A stretch of DNA of 64,000 nucleotides from positions 310,001 to 374,000 of the forward strand of contig CBDDBH010000033.1 in assembly GCA_965225625.1 (NCBI GenBank). The letters run 5' to 3'. The stretch is from CBDDBH01 sp965225625 (GTDB lineage: Bacteria > Pseudomonadota > Gammaproteobacteria > JADZEE01). The notes beneath the pieces were generated by a model. The model saw only the letters and a program-made list of their open reading frames with translations. It ran no database searches and was not told the DNA's origin. A program made the translations under genes and the position numbers. This document shows, piece by piece, positions 19,062 through 26,459 of the stretch; the first letter of the stretch is position 1, and each line of letters starts with the position of its first letter.

Positions 19062-19883
19062 CTAAACGCCGTGACTGGCCGCCCATGCAACATCGGCCGC
19101 CTGGCGATTCGGACCAATGTCGTGAACCCGAAATAATTGCACGCCCGCGCGTACCCCTAAAGCCGTTGTTGCACAGGTTGCACCCACCAGTTTGCGGAAC
19201 TCAGTCTCTGCGCAGATCGAACCCATGAATCGCTTGCGACTGGCCCCAAGCATCACGGGATATCCGCACGCAACGAGTTTGTCCAACTGCGCTATTAAGT
19301 CGAGGTTATGTGCTTTTGATTTGCCAAAACCAATACCGGGATCTAGAACGATTTGTTCACGCCGTAAACCAACCGCGCTCGCAGCCGCGGCCCGGCTCTG
19401 CAGAAACTCCAGGACTTCCAGTACGACATCCTCGTAGTTCGGGTTGTCCTGCATACTGGCCGGATCACCTTGCTTGTGCATCAACACAATGGGCACATCG
19501 TGCTCAAGCGCGAGTTCGAACATGGCCGACTCCATTCCGGCGGACACATCGTTGAGCATGTTTGCGCCGGCGCCCAGCGCGGCCGCGCCGACCTGCGTGA
19601 GCGTCGTATCAATACTGATCAATGTCTGCGGAGGTAGCCTCGCTCGCAACTCTTCGATGATCGGCAGAACGCGCATTATCTGTTCATCGGCGGACACACG
19701 TTGTGCTCCGGGTCGCGTGGATTCACCGCCGATGTCGATGCCATCTGCACCAGCTGCCAGCATGTTCACAGCGTGTTGCACCGCTACATCAGCATCAAAA
19801 TGCTCGCCCTCATCCGAGAAACTGTCGGGGGTCACGTTCAGGATCCCTAACAACACGGGTCTGTTGGCCACAAGAAAATTCAT
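19062..19883 (-). CDS. folP: Dihydropteroate synthase FolP
   Basis: 273-aa TIM-barrel enzyme condensing 6-hydroxymethyl-dihydropterin diphosphate with p-aminobenzoate. Motifs: GILNVTPDSFSDEGE, DGIDIGGESTRPGAQ, ISIDTTLTQVGAAAL, ANMLNDVSAG, DPGIGFGKSKAHN and LGASRKRFMG. Start overlaps the pip stop (ATGA). The usual gammaproteobacterial folP context (ftsH, glmM) is absent; here it is coupled to a DHPS-related paralogue and mfnB. It could be the only folP of the genome relocated, or a second copy dedicated to another pterin. Confidence 0.93.
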   Translation of the reverse strand: MNFLVANRPVLLGILNVTPDSFSDEGEHFDADVAVQHAVNMLAAGADGIDIGGESTRPGAQRVSADEQIMRVLPIIEELRARLPPQTLISIDTTLTQVGAAALGAGANMLNDVSAGMESAMFELALEHDVPIVLMHKQGDPASMQDNPNYEDVVLEVLEFLQSRAAAASAVGLRREQIVLDPGIGFGKSKAHNLDLIAQLDKLVACGYPVMLGASRKRFMGSICAETEFRKLVGATCATTALGVRAGVQLFRVHDIGPNRQAADVAWAASHGV

Positions 19884-20833
19884 GACGGGTTCAAACTGTC
19901 GAACATGTCCCCGGTTGCGGTGACCAAAGCATCGACCATGGCGGTCTCGCTGGCCAGGTGTCCAGCCGTCGGCACCATGATCAGTCTGGAGCCGGGGAGC
20001 GCATGGTGTAACTGCCAGGAAGATTCCGGAACACAGGTCAGATCACGACGTCCATGAATAATGGTGGTTGGCACCTTGGGAGTTTTTTCTATATTGAGCA
20101 GGATCTGGTCGGGCTCCAGGAAATATCGGTGGTAAGCATAGTGGGCTTCGATACCCACATCCGCAATTGCCTGGCTTCCTTCACTACCCGCATTGTTGCC
20201 GGCTGGTTGCACCAGCGCAAAGGATACAATTCGTAGCGACCAGTCGGACCACGCTTTCGCCGCCGCAGGCCGGCTGCTTTCTTTAGCCATCGCGTGGTAG
20301 CCGACGGCCACCGGATCCTCACCGTCGCTAATACCCAAGCCCCGCAAAAACTGCTGCCACTGATCCGGAAAAATCGGTTTGAGGCCACCCCGGAAAAACC
20401 AGTCAATATCGTAGTCGCGTGCAAGAAAACTGCCGCGCAATATTAACCCGCTTAAGCGCTGTGGATACGTTTGTGCATACAGCAACGCCAGGGTCGCTCC
20501 CCACGATCCGCCAAACACCACCCAGCGCTCTATGCCGAGGTGCTCGCGAATGCGTTCGATGTCGGCGATCAGATCTTGGGATTGATTATCACGCAGTTCG
20601 CCACGCGGCGTGGATCGACCGCAACCGCGCTGATCGAACAACACGCATCGATAACGGGTGGGATCGAAAAACTGGCGATGGTAGGACTTTGTTGACGAAC
20701 CGGGTCCGCCATGTAGACAAATCACGGGCAGACCATCGCGCGCGCCACAGTCTTCGACGTAAAGTCTATGAAGTTTACTGGCCTGCAAATCGAACGTTGC
20801 AAACGGTTGAACTGGCGGAAATAGTTGTTTCAT
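19880..20833 (-). CDS. Proline iminopeptidase (alpha/beta hydrolase)
   Basis: 317-aa alpha/beta hydrolase of peptidase family S33. Visible: oxyanion segment VICLHGGPGSST, DQRGCGRSTPRG, nucleophile GGSWGATLAL, acid/base regions HGRRDLTCVPESS and PTAGHLASE. Releases N-terminal proline from small peptides. Start taken at ATG 20833 (MKQLFPPVQPF), matching family N-termini; a TTG 6 bp upstream is possible. The upstream intrinsic terminator ends almost at this start codon. First gene of the run into folP. Confidence 0.92.
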   Translation of the reverse strand: MKQLFPPVQPFATFDLQASKLHRLYVEDCGARDGLPVICLHGGPGSSTKSYHRQFFDPTRYRCVLFDQRGCGRSTPRGELRDNQSQDLIADIERIREHLGIERWVVFGGSWGATLALLYAQTYPQRLSGLILRGSFLARDYDIDWFFRGGLKPIFPDQWQQFLRGLGISDGEDPVAVGYHAMAKESSRPAAAKAWSDWSLRIVSFALVQPAGNNAGSEGSQAIADVGIEAHYAYHRYFLEPDQILLNIEKTPKVPTTIIHGRRDLTCVPESSWQLHHALPGSRLIMVPTAGHLASETAMVDALVTATGDMFDSLNPS

Positions 20834-20863
20834 AAACAAAAAGGCGCATCACCAGGATGCGCC
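20834..20863 (-). terminator. Intrinsic terminator after the porin-like gene
   Basis: Perfect 8-bp stem GGCGCATC / GATGCGCC (20843-20850 with 20856-20863) and 5-nt loop, followed on the minus strand by a T-rich tract (TTTTTGTTT). It sits 26 bp past the porin-like stop and abuts the pip start codon, so pip either has its promoter inside the porin-like gene or depends on read-through. Confidence 0.75.
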
Positions 20864-20888
20864 CGCATTGAAGTGCTGGTTGAGGATC

Positions 20889-22037
20889 TTACCAGAAGAA
20901 ATATCCACCTACGGCAAACGTATCGACTTCCTGCTCCTCACCTCCATGCCACTCCGTGTCCGAATTCGTGTATTCGGCCACGATCTTCAGCCATGAGGTG
21001 ACGTCGTGATAGACCCCTAGTGACCACGCGGTTTGGGTCTCAAGGTAAGTGCCGTTACCACCACCCTGCAGCGATCTGTTACAACGCGCCGCGATGCTGC
21101 CGCCCGAGCGGCAGGACCTCTCGGCGCGGGTCTCATTAGCCGTGGTCTCTCCAAAACTTATTCCGACTTTGGTAGCGCTGCCGAAACTGTAAATACCCTG
21201 GGCAACAAACCCCGCGTTGTTGCGCTCGTTTCCAGCCGAATCCAATGCGTCTGTGTCATGCAGGAAGGTATTACCCAGCGCCTCGCCTTCAAAATACGAA
21301 AATTCCAGTTGCAAAGCACCAAATGTCGCCTGAGTACCAAGATGCACGCCGCTGGCTGTGACCTCGCGACCGATCAACGCAGCATTGGAGGTTAAATCGT
21401 CACCGGCCTGTAACTCGGTTTCCTGATACATGCCCTTCAACCAAAAATTTACGGCACCGCCCGCGATATTCGCCGCGTAGCCCGCTTCGGCTTCGAACCT
21501 TGGAGTGCGCCCGAACGCACTGCCCGCGCCTGGGATGTCGCGCGTTGTAAACGCGTTGCGGCGCTGAAACAAATTCAGAGTACGGCCGACGCTGATAGAT
21601 TCCGGTCCGGCCCCGTCAAAGAATAGATCGCGCGCATCGGCCGAGGCGGTTGCCCAGTTTTGGTCCTGTGAATCGGTGTTGCAATTCGGCAGACAGCTGT
21701 CAGCCAATTGCAAAGGAAAACTCACGCCCGCTGAACCTCTGAGTCCATGTGTGGCGGAGGTCTGCAAATTAAAACTTAGAAACGCTGGCACCAGATCGGC
21801 ACGCAATCGTTCCACATCGGATTGGCCGATGGCGCTTTCATTGCCGCTCATCGCCCAAGGTTGCGTGATCGCCCGCGGCTCAACCGGGCCGGCGGAACTG
21901 GGTAAGAAGTCGTACGCACCGTTGGCCACGTCAACGTCCCCTACCGTGTCTTCAGCAGCGACAAGGCCTGCGTGGGCGTATGCCATTAAGGCAAGCGCAA
22001 CTACGACATAATTTGGTAGGTAACGTCCGTCACGCAT
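20889..22037 (-). CDS. Outer-membrane porin-like beta-barrel protein
   Basis: 382-aa exported protein. Hydrophobic signal peptide (YVVVALALMAYAHAGLVAAE) followed by a Gly/Ala/aromatic-rich chain with alternating strand patterns (EAEAGYAANIAGGAVNFWLKGMYQE, GALQLEFSYFEG, WSLGVYHDVTSWLKIVAEYT). It ends in VGGYFFW, a terminal aromatic beta-signal typical of BAM substrates. Four cysteines are present as two close pairs (CLPNC; C-x8-C near residues 310-320). I do not recognise a specific family; general Gram-negative porin is the best label. Followed by a strong terminator. Confidence 0.72.
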   Translation of the reverse strand: MRDGRYLPNYVVVALALMAYAHAGLVAAEDTVGDVDVANGAYDFLPSSAGPVEPRAITQPWAMSGNESAIGQSDVERLRADLVPAFLSFNLQTSATHGLRGSAGVSFPLQLADSCLPNCNTDSQDQNWATASADARDLFFDGAGPESISVGRTLNLFQRRNAFTTRDIPGAGSAFGRTPRFEAEAGYAANIAGGAVNFWLKGMYQETELQAGDDLTSNAALIGREVTASGVHLGTQATFGALQLEFSYFEGEALGNTFLHDTDALDSAGNERNNAGFVAQGIYSFGSATKVGISFGETTANETRAERSCRSGGSIAARCNRSLQGGGNGTYLETQTAWSLGVYHDVTSWLKIVAEYTNSDTEWHGGEEQEVDTFAVGGYFFW

Positions 22038-22159
22038 TATTCGGGTCTCACGACGCTATTCCGCTGCGCGTTTGCGCTCAGAATCCGCCACCATGAAAAC
22101 TACTACAGGCCGTGCCCGCAAACAAGAACCGGGGCAGGAAAAACAACACATATTTGGCT

Positions 22160-22185
22160 ATTTTGTTGCTGAACAACAACAAAAT
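22160..22185. repeat. AT-rich inverted repeat after the AOR-type operon
   Basis: Arms ATTTTGTTG and CAACAAAAT (9 bp, perfect) around an 8-nt loop, 17 bp past the last stop of the AOR-accessory operon. It may act as a weak terminator or an operator for the porin-like gene. Confidence 0.4.
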
Positions 22186-22201
22186 TGGCTGATTGCCCGT
22201 T

Positions 22202-22483
22202 TCAACCGCCTCCTTTATGGAAAACACGATCGAATCGCCGCATGAAAGCAGCGATGTCGAATTCGTTCATATCACAAAAGCCGAATTCCAGTGAGGTCAC
22301 CGGAAATCGCATTGAAGCTATTTGTCGTTCACGCTCGGGGGAAAACTGGATCTCTACTGGTACGTCGTTGGCCGTAATCAATATGCGATCGCCGACGACG
22401 GTGTATTCGCGGTGTTCTATCGCAGCGGGCAACAGGCGGAAAAGTTCGCCGTGGGTTATCCCCATCTCCCGGGAAACCTTCAC
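22202..22483 (-). CDS. Small conserved protein of the AOR-accessory operon
   Basis: About 93 aa. No enzyme motif; it reads as one compact alpha/beta domain (GITHGELFRLLPAAI, EIQFSPERERQIASMRFP) and ends DRVFHKGGG with three glycines. GTG 22483 overlaps the stop of the MoaD-like gene by 4 bp (GTGA); ATG 22465 is an alternative. I believe similar small proteins occur beside MoaD-like genes in AOR operons, but this is from memory. Function unknown. The Gly-Gly-type end next to a sulfur carrier is notable. Confidence 0.75.
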   Translation of the reverse strand: MKVSREMGITHGELFRLLPAAIEHREYTVVGDRILITANDVPVEIQFSPERERQIASMRFPVTSLEFGFCDMNEFDIAAFMRRFDRVFHKGGG

Positions 22484-22746
22484 CCTCCCGCAACGGGTGG
22501 CCAAATCGCCACCGTGTCGCCATTACTAAGCAATGGTTTATCGCGATCTTCCGGCTCTATGTAGGTGCCGTTAACCAACACCAGGTGCGTCATTTTTCGG
22601 GGGACGGCATAACGGTCTATCAGATTGTGTACGGTTGTCGTACCCGGAACATCGAGGCTCACCGCCTGGTAGTCAGCCTCCACTGGCAGATAGTCTGTGA
22701 GGGAAGCGTATAACTTGAATGTGATATGTATCGTATCCGCATTCAT
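22480..22746 (-). CDS. MoaD/ThiS-family sulfur carrier (AOR-associated)
   Basis: 88-aa ubiquitin-like sulfur carrier ending IWPPVAGG, with the functional C-terminal Gly-Gly. It differs from the housekeeping MoaD at 10916-11149. Its place directly after the FAD-oxidoreductase gene (ATGA overlap) and ferredoxin gene matches operons for tungsten- or molybdenum-dependent aldehyde:ferredoxin oxidoreductases, where such paralogues are thought to serve the bis-pterin cofactor. Confidence 0.86.
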   Translation of the reverse strand: MNADTIHITFKLYASLTDYLPVEADYQAVSLDVPGTTTVHNLIDRYAVPRKMTHLVLVNGTYIEPEDRDKPLLSNGDTVAIWPPVAGG

Positions 22747-24008
22747 TTGGCGAATGCAGCGGAATTAAAACCGACCGCCTGCGTCCGTGCGAGATAGGCT
22801 TCCATAACACGGGTGGGGTCCTTTACCAGCTTTTCCTTCCAGCTACCCAGGCGCGTGCGACTCTGTATCAAGCCGCGTAGCACGCCGACGTGTTGGGTAA
22901 GTCCCAGACTGGTCGCGCCTACCAGAATGTCCTCGTCGAATTGCAGATTCAAATAGCGGAAACGATCGGGGTTGTACAATTCCGCTTCTTCGCCGCCCGC
23001 TACCCCCATCCACAAGCCGAACGAACTGGAGATTAGACCTATCGTGTCCAGAACGTTCATATTGACGCTACCTTGATGCACGATGTTAGCGCCGAGCATG
23101 TTGCGCGCAGCGAGTTGGCCATGATCGGACGCAGTCGGCTGAATTGCCTGCACCGTGTACTCGCCGGTGGAGAAATCACGTCCCTTCGCGACGTCGCCAG
23201 CGGCAAAGATATTGGGATCGCTGGTCTGCAAATGACGATTAACGAGGATACCTTGCTCCGTTTCGATACCGCTATCGTCGAGCAACGCGGTATTCGGTCG
23301 CACGCCCGTTGCGGAAACAACCAAATCAGCCTCGAGGGTGCTACCGTTGTCCAGACGAACTCCCAGCGGCTCACCGGCATTGATTTCAATAACTTTGGTC
23401 GAGGTGTGGACATCGACGCCGTTTTTTGAGCACCACTGTTTTATCAAGTTCCCCGCTTTGTTGTTCATCATGCGGGGGACCATACGGTCCTCTAATTCAA
23501 CGACCGTCAACGCCGCGCCGCTGCGTGCCAAGGCCTCGAGAATGATGCAGCCGATAAAACCGGCGCCCATCAGCACAACTTTGGCGCCGGGTCGGGCCCC
23601 GGCCGCAATATGACGTGCGTCGGCGAGGGTCCAGCACGGATACACGCCCGCGGCGTCAATGCCCGGTATCGCAGGCGCGATAGGTTGCGATCCGGTCGCC
23701 AGCAGGAGTTTGTCGTAAGCAATGCTGCCACCTGACGCCAACGCCACGGTACGTGACCGCGCGTCAATGGACGCGGCTTTATCCTGGCGCACCTCAATGG
23801 CATTGCGCGTGAAATGCTCCTTGTCTCGGCGCAAATAAGTGCCTGATTCGGGGACTTGCCTGGTTAGATAATATGGCAAAGCCATACGTGAATATGGCGG
23901 TTCTGATTCCTCTCCTATTATCGTCACGCCAGCGCCGGGATCGACTTTGCGCAGTGTCTCTGCGGCGATTACCCCTGCCGGTCCCGCACCGATAATCACG
24001 TAATCCAT
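22743..24008 (-). CDS. FAD-dependent NAD(P)H oxidoreductase, AOR-complex type
   Basis: 421-aa pyridine-nucleotide-disulfide-oxidoreductase-fold protein. FAD Rossmann motif VIIGAGPAGVIAAE at residues 4-17, second dinucleotide motif VVLMGAGFIGCIILEALA near 145, ATGVRPNTALL, and the FAD-binding NIFAAGDVA. No redox-active CxxxxC pair. In AOR complexes such as that of Aromatoleum the equivalent subunit passes electrons between NAD+ and the Fe-S subunit. ATG 24008 lies 32 bp after the ferredoxin stop. Confidence 0.87.
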   Translation of the reverse strand: MDYVIIGAGPAGVIAAETLRKVDPGAGVTIIGEESEPPYSRMALPYYLTRQVPESGTYLRRDKEHFTRNAIEVRQDKAASIDARSRTVALASGGSIAYDKLLLATGSQPIAPAIPGIDAAGVYPCWTLADARHIAAGARPGAKVVLMGAGFIGCIILEALARSGAALTVVELEDRMVPRMMNNKAGNLIKQWCSKNGVDVHTSTKVIEINAGEPLGVRLDNGSTLEADLVVSATGVRPNTALLDDSGIETEQGILVNRHLQTSDPNIFAAGDVAKGRDFSTGEYTVQAIQPTASDHGQLAARNMLGANIVHQGSVNMNVLDTIGLISSSFGLWMGVAGGEEAELYNPDRFRYLNLQFDEDILVGATSLGLTQHVGVLRGLIQSRTRLGSWKEKLVKDPTRVMEAYLARTQAVGFNSAAFAK

Positions 24009-24040
24009 GCGCTTCTCCGCGGCAAATTCAATCGCCGTTA

Positions 24041-24508
24041 TCAGGCGCCAGGCAGCGACTGGGCGGCGTGCGCGCGCATGCGCGCGAGTCCGGTATGGTC
24101 GGAATCAACGTAGGTGATAGCGTCGGTAGGACAAGCTTTGGCGCACTGCGGATCGCCGCCGCAAAGATCACACTTAATCACTTTGCCGGTGTCTGCGTTG
24201 TAGTTAACGGTGCCGAAGGGGCACGCGATCGTGCAGACTTTACAGCCGACGCAAGCATCGGCATCTATGTCTTTAGATCCCGTAGTTTCGTTGTAGGCGA
24301 TCGCCTCTACCGGGCACGCATGTAAACACCATGCTTCGGCACACTGCGTACAGGTATACGGGGCGAATCGACCTTCGTCATGAAACGTAAAGACTTTTAT
24401 GCGCGATTTGGCCGGATTGAAAACACCTTCATTTTCGTACGAACAGGCCAATTCGCATTGCAGGCATCCTGTGCATTTTTCAGGTTCTAGTTGCAGCGCT
24501 TTCAGCAT
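24041..24508 (-). CDS. Four-cluster ferredoxin-like electron-transfer subunit
   Basis: 155-aa protein with four cysteine groups: CTGCLQCELAC (residues 12-22), CTQCAEAWCLHAC, CVGCKVCTIAC and CDLCGGDPQCAKAC, enough for four [4Fe-4S] clusters. This is the HycB/DmsB/AorA-like architecture. No signal peptide, so cytoplasmic. A good AAGGAG Shine-Dalgarno precedes ATG 24508. First gene of the four-gene operon; the catalytic molybdo/tungsto-subunit expected beside it is absent. Confidence 0.92.
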   Translation of the reverse strand: MLKALQLEPEKCTGCLQCELACSYENEGVFNPAKSRIKVFTFHDEGRFAPYTCTQCAEAWCLHACPVEAIAYNETTGSKDIDADACVGCKVCTIACPFGTVNYNADTGKVIKCDLCGGDPQCAKACPTDAITYVDSDHTGLARMRAHAAQSLPGA

Positions 24509-24557
24509 CTGTGCGGCTCCTTAAGCGAATCAATCCGCCTGGCGACGGTCAGCAATG

Positions 24558-24593
24558 CCCTATTTGAATTGAGAATAAACAGTTTCAATAGGG
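24558..24593. repeat. Inverted repeat in the AOR/PQQ divergent region
   Basis: Arms CCCTATT (24558-24564) and AATAGGG (24587-24593), extended by an imperfect GAA/TTC pairing, flank an AT-rich centre. It lies 50 bp upstream of the ferredoxin start and about 100 bp upstream of the substrate-binding-like gene. On each strand it reads as TTGAA-type then AATAGG-type hexamers 17 bp apart, so it could be an operator or overlapping weak promoters. Confidence 0.4.
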
Positions 24594-24694
24594 TTTTCCA
24601 CTCTGGCGTCGCCCGGCAGCGCGCAGCGGCTTAGCTTGGTAGACTTAGCCGATATGCTGCTCCGCCAATACACACTCAGGCACGCGCAAACTCG

Positions 24695-25498
24695 ATGTTG
24701 AACAGACGATTCGGATCGGGCTTGCTCGCGGCGATCGCGCTGGCATCGGCATCGGTAGCAGCTGCCCCCAGTCAGCATCGTTTTTTATTCTTGGGTCACA
24801 ATTCGGGCAGTGCCTACAGCGGCGCCGAACAGGGCATACGCGAAGCCAACATTCAGGGCCAATTTCTGGGACAATCATTTGTGTTGACACGCATGCGCGC
24901 CGAGACAGCAGCGCTACCGAAGGACACAATCGCCATCCTCGTCTCCGAAAAAGCACCGGCGTTGCATCGCCTCAGTCGTGACTTCGCAGACCTGCCAATT
25001 TTCAATCTGGTTGAAGATGACGATGCACTGCGGGACGAATGCATGAATCATGTGTTACACGTGCTACCCAGCCGGCGCATGAAAAACGATGCGCGGGCCC
25101 AGTGGCGTATCAAAAATCCTCGCTCTGACGCCAAGGCCAATGCCTGGCACCATAGCTTCAAGAAATACGCCGCCGCACAATTGAACCAGCGCTACCACGG
25201 CGCGTCACAACGCAACATGGACGACGCCGCGTGGGCGGGATGGGCCGCCGTCAAAATGACATCGGATATGATCGCGCGAACCCAGCTCCGAGACCCGGAG
25301 AAGTTATTGCGGGCGCTGCGAACCGAACTGGCATTTGACGGTCAAAAAGGCGCAGCGTTGAGTTTTCGGGAAAACGGGCAGTTGCGTCAGCCGTTGCTGT
25401 TGGTGGATGGTGCGCGCGTCGTCGGCGAGGCGCCGGTACGTGGTGTTGCACAGGCGGGGGATCTGGATAGCTTGGGGGCCGTAAGCTGTGCGAAATAG
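24695..25498 (+). CDS. Shortened PQQ-associated periplasmic substrate-binding-like protein
   Basis: 267 aa with a signal peptide (LLAAIALASASVAA). The start and end resemble the type-1 periplasmic binding-protein family found next to PQQ-dependent alcohol dehydrogenases (EQGIREANIQGQFLGQSF; DDAAWAGWAAVKMTSDMI; GQLRQPLLLVDGARVV). Those proteins are usually near 400 aa; here the central ligand-binding portion between about residues 125 and 150 seems to have been lost in frame. The reading frame is otherwise intact. Its 3' end overlaps the start of the beta-propeller gene, so the pair is cotranscribed. Whether it still binds a ligand is doubtful. Confidence 0.68.
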   Translation: MLNRRFGSGLLAAIALASASVAAAPSQHRFLFLGHNSGSAYSGAEQGIREANIQGQFLGQSFVLTRMRAETAALPKDTIAILVSEKAPALHRLSRDFADLPIFNLVEDDDALRDECMNHVLHVLPSRRMKNDARAQWRIKNPRSDAKANAWHHSFKKYAAAQLNQRYHGASQRNMDDAAWAGWAAVKMTSDMIARTQLRDPEKLLRALRTELAFDGQKGAALSFRENGQLRQPLLLVDGARVVGEAPVRGVAQAGDLDSLGAVSCAK

Positions 25499-26459
25499 TC
25501 GGAGAGATAGCATCTTAAAACACGTGGCGATCGGATTGGCGTTGGCGGCACAGATATGTGCCGCAGCGCCCACTTACCGGGTATTCGTCAGTAATGAAAA
25601 AGACGATACCGTGAGCGTGATCGATTCGCGAACCAACACGCTGGAAACTACCATTGCCGTGGGCAAGCGCCCGCGCGGGATTGGTCTGGCACCTGATGGC
25701 AGCGCCCTGTATGTAGCGCTGAGCGCCGAGAATGCCATCGCGGTTATCGATCCGGGCACCCTGGAGATCCTGCGGAGATTTGGTTCAGGCGACGATCCCG
25801 AGGCCTTCGCGGTTCACGAAAATGGCAACATTTACATCGCCAACGAGGAGGATGCCAAGACTTCGGTTTACAACCCGAAGACCGGCGAGTTGCTGGCGGA
25901 AATTCCGGTTGGCATCGAGCCCGAAGGAGTCGCCGTTTCGCCGGACGGGACCCTGGTGGGAGTGACCAGCGAATCGACCAATATGCTGCACATCATCACA
26001 GTCCCGGCGCATCAGCTGGTAGGAAACATTGTCGTTGGCGCCCGGCCACGTGGGGTTGCCTTTAGCCTAGACAGCACATCTGTATACGTGACATCTGAGA
26101 TAAGTGGCGAGATAACGCGCATTGATACCCAAAGTTTCGCGGTCACGGGTAAGGGATCATTGGGGCAAGCAACAGCTAAGCCCAAGGACTTATTATTTAG
26201 CGCTAATGGCGCCAAGCTCTACGTTGCCGGCGGTCGCGCTGACCAGGTGTTCGTCTTGGATCCCCAGGCGCTGACCGTGCAAAACGCCATACCGGTCGGT
26301 AAGCGGGTGTGGGGATTGGCTTTGACGCGCAATGGCAAGCGCCTGTATACGACTGACGGCGTCAGCGGAACTGTATCTGTCATCGACACCGACACCGATC
26401 GGGTAATAGCCACCATTAATGTCGGCAAATTCCCCTGGGGTGTAGTTATCGACGATTAG
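25488..26459 (+). CDS. YVTN-type beta-propeller protein associated with PQQ-dependent oxidation
   Basis: 323-aa exported protein (signal peptide about residues 12-27, cleavage after ICAA). The rest is a seven-bladed propeller with about 42-residue repeats of the YVTN type: VFVSNEKDDTVSVID, LYVALSAENAIAVID, IYIANEEDAKTSVYN, VYVTSEISGEITRID, LYVAGGRADQVFVLD, LYTTDGVSGTVSVID. The family neighbours PQQ-dependent alcohol dehydrogenase systems; its role is undefined. GTG start inside the end of the preceding gene. Its stop overlaps the stop of the convergent regulator gene. Confidence 0.87.
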   Translation: MRNSRRDSILKHVAIGLALAAQICAAAPTYRVFVSNEKDDTVSVIDSRTNTLETTIAVGKRPRGIGLAPDGSALYVALSAENAIAVIDPGTLEILRRFGSGDDPEAFAVHENGNIYIANEEDAKTSVYNPKTGELLAEIPVGIEPEGVAVSPDGTLVGVTSESTNMLHIITVPAHQLVGNIVVGARPRGVAFSLDSTSVYVTSEISGEITRIDTQSFAVTGKGSLGQATAKPKDLLFSANGAKLYVAGGRADQVFVLDPQALTVQNAIPVGKRVWGLALTRNGKRLYTTDGVSGTVSVIDTDTDRVIATINVGKFPWGVVIDD

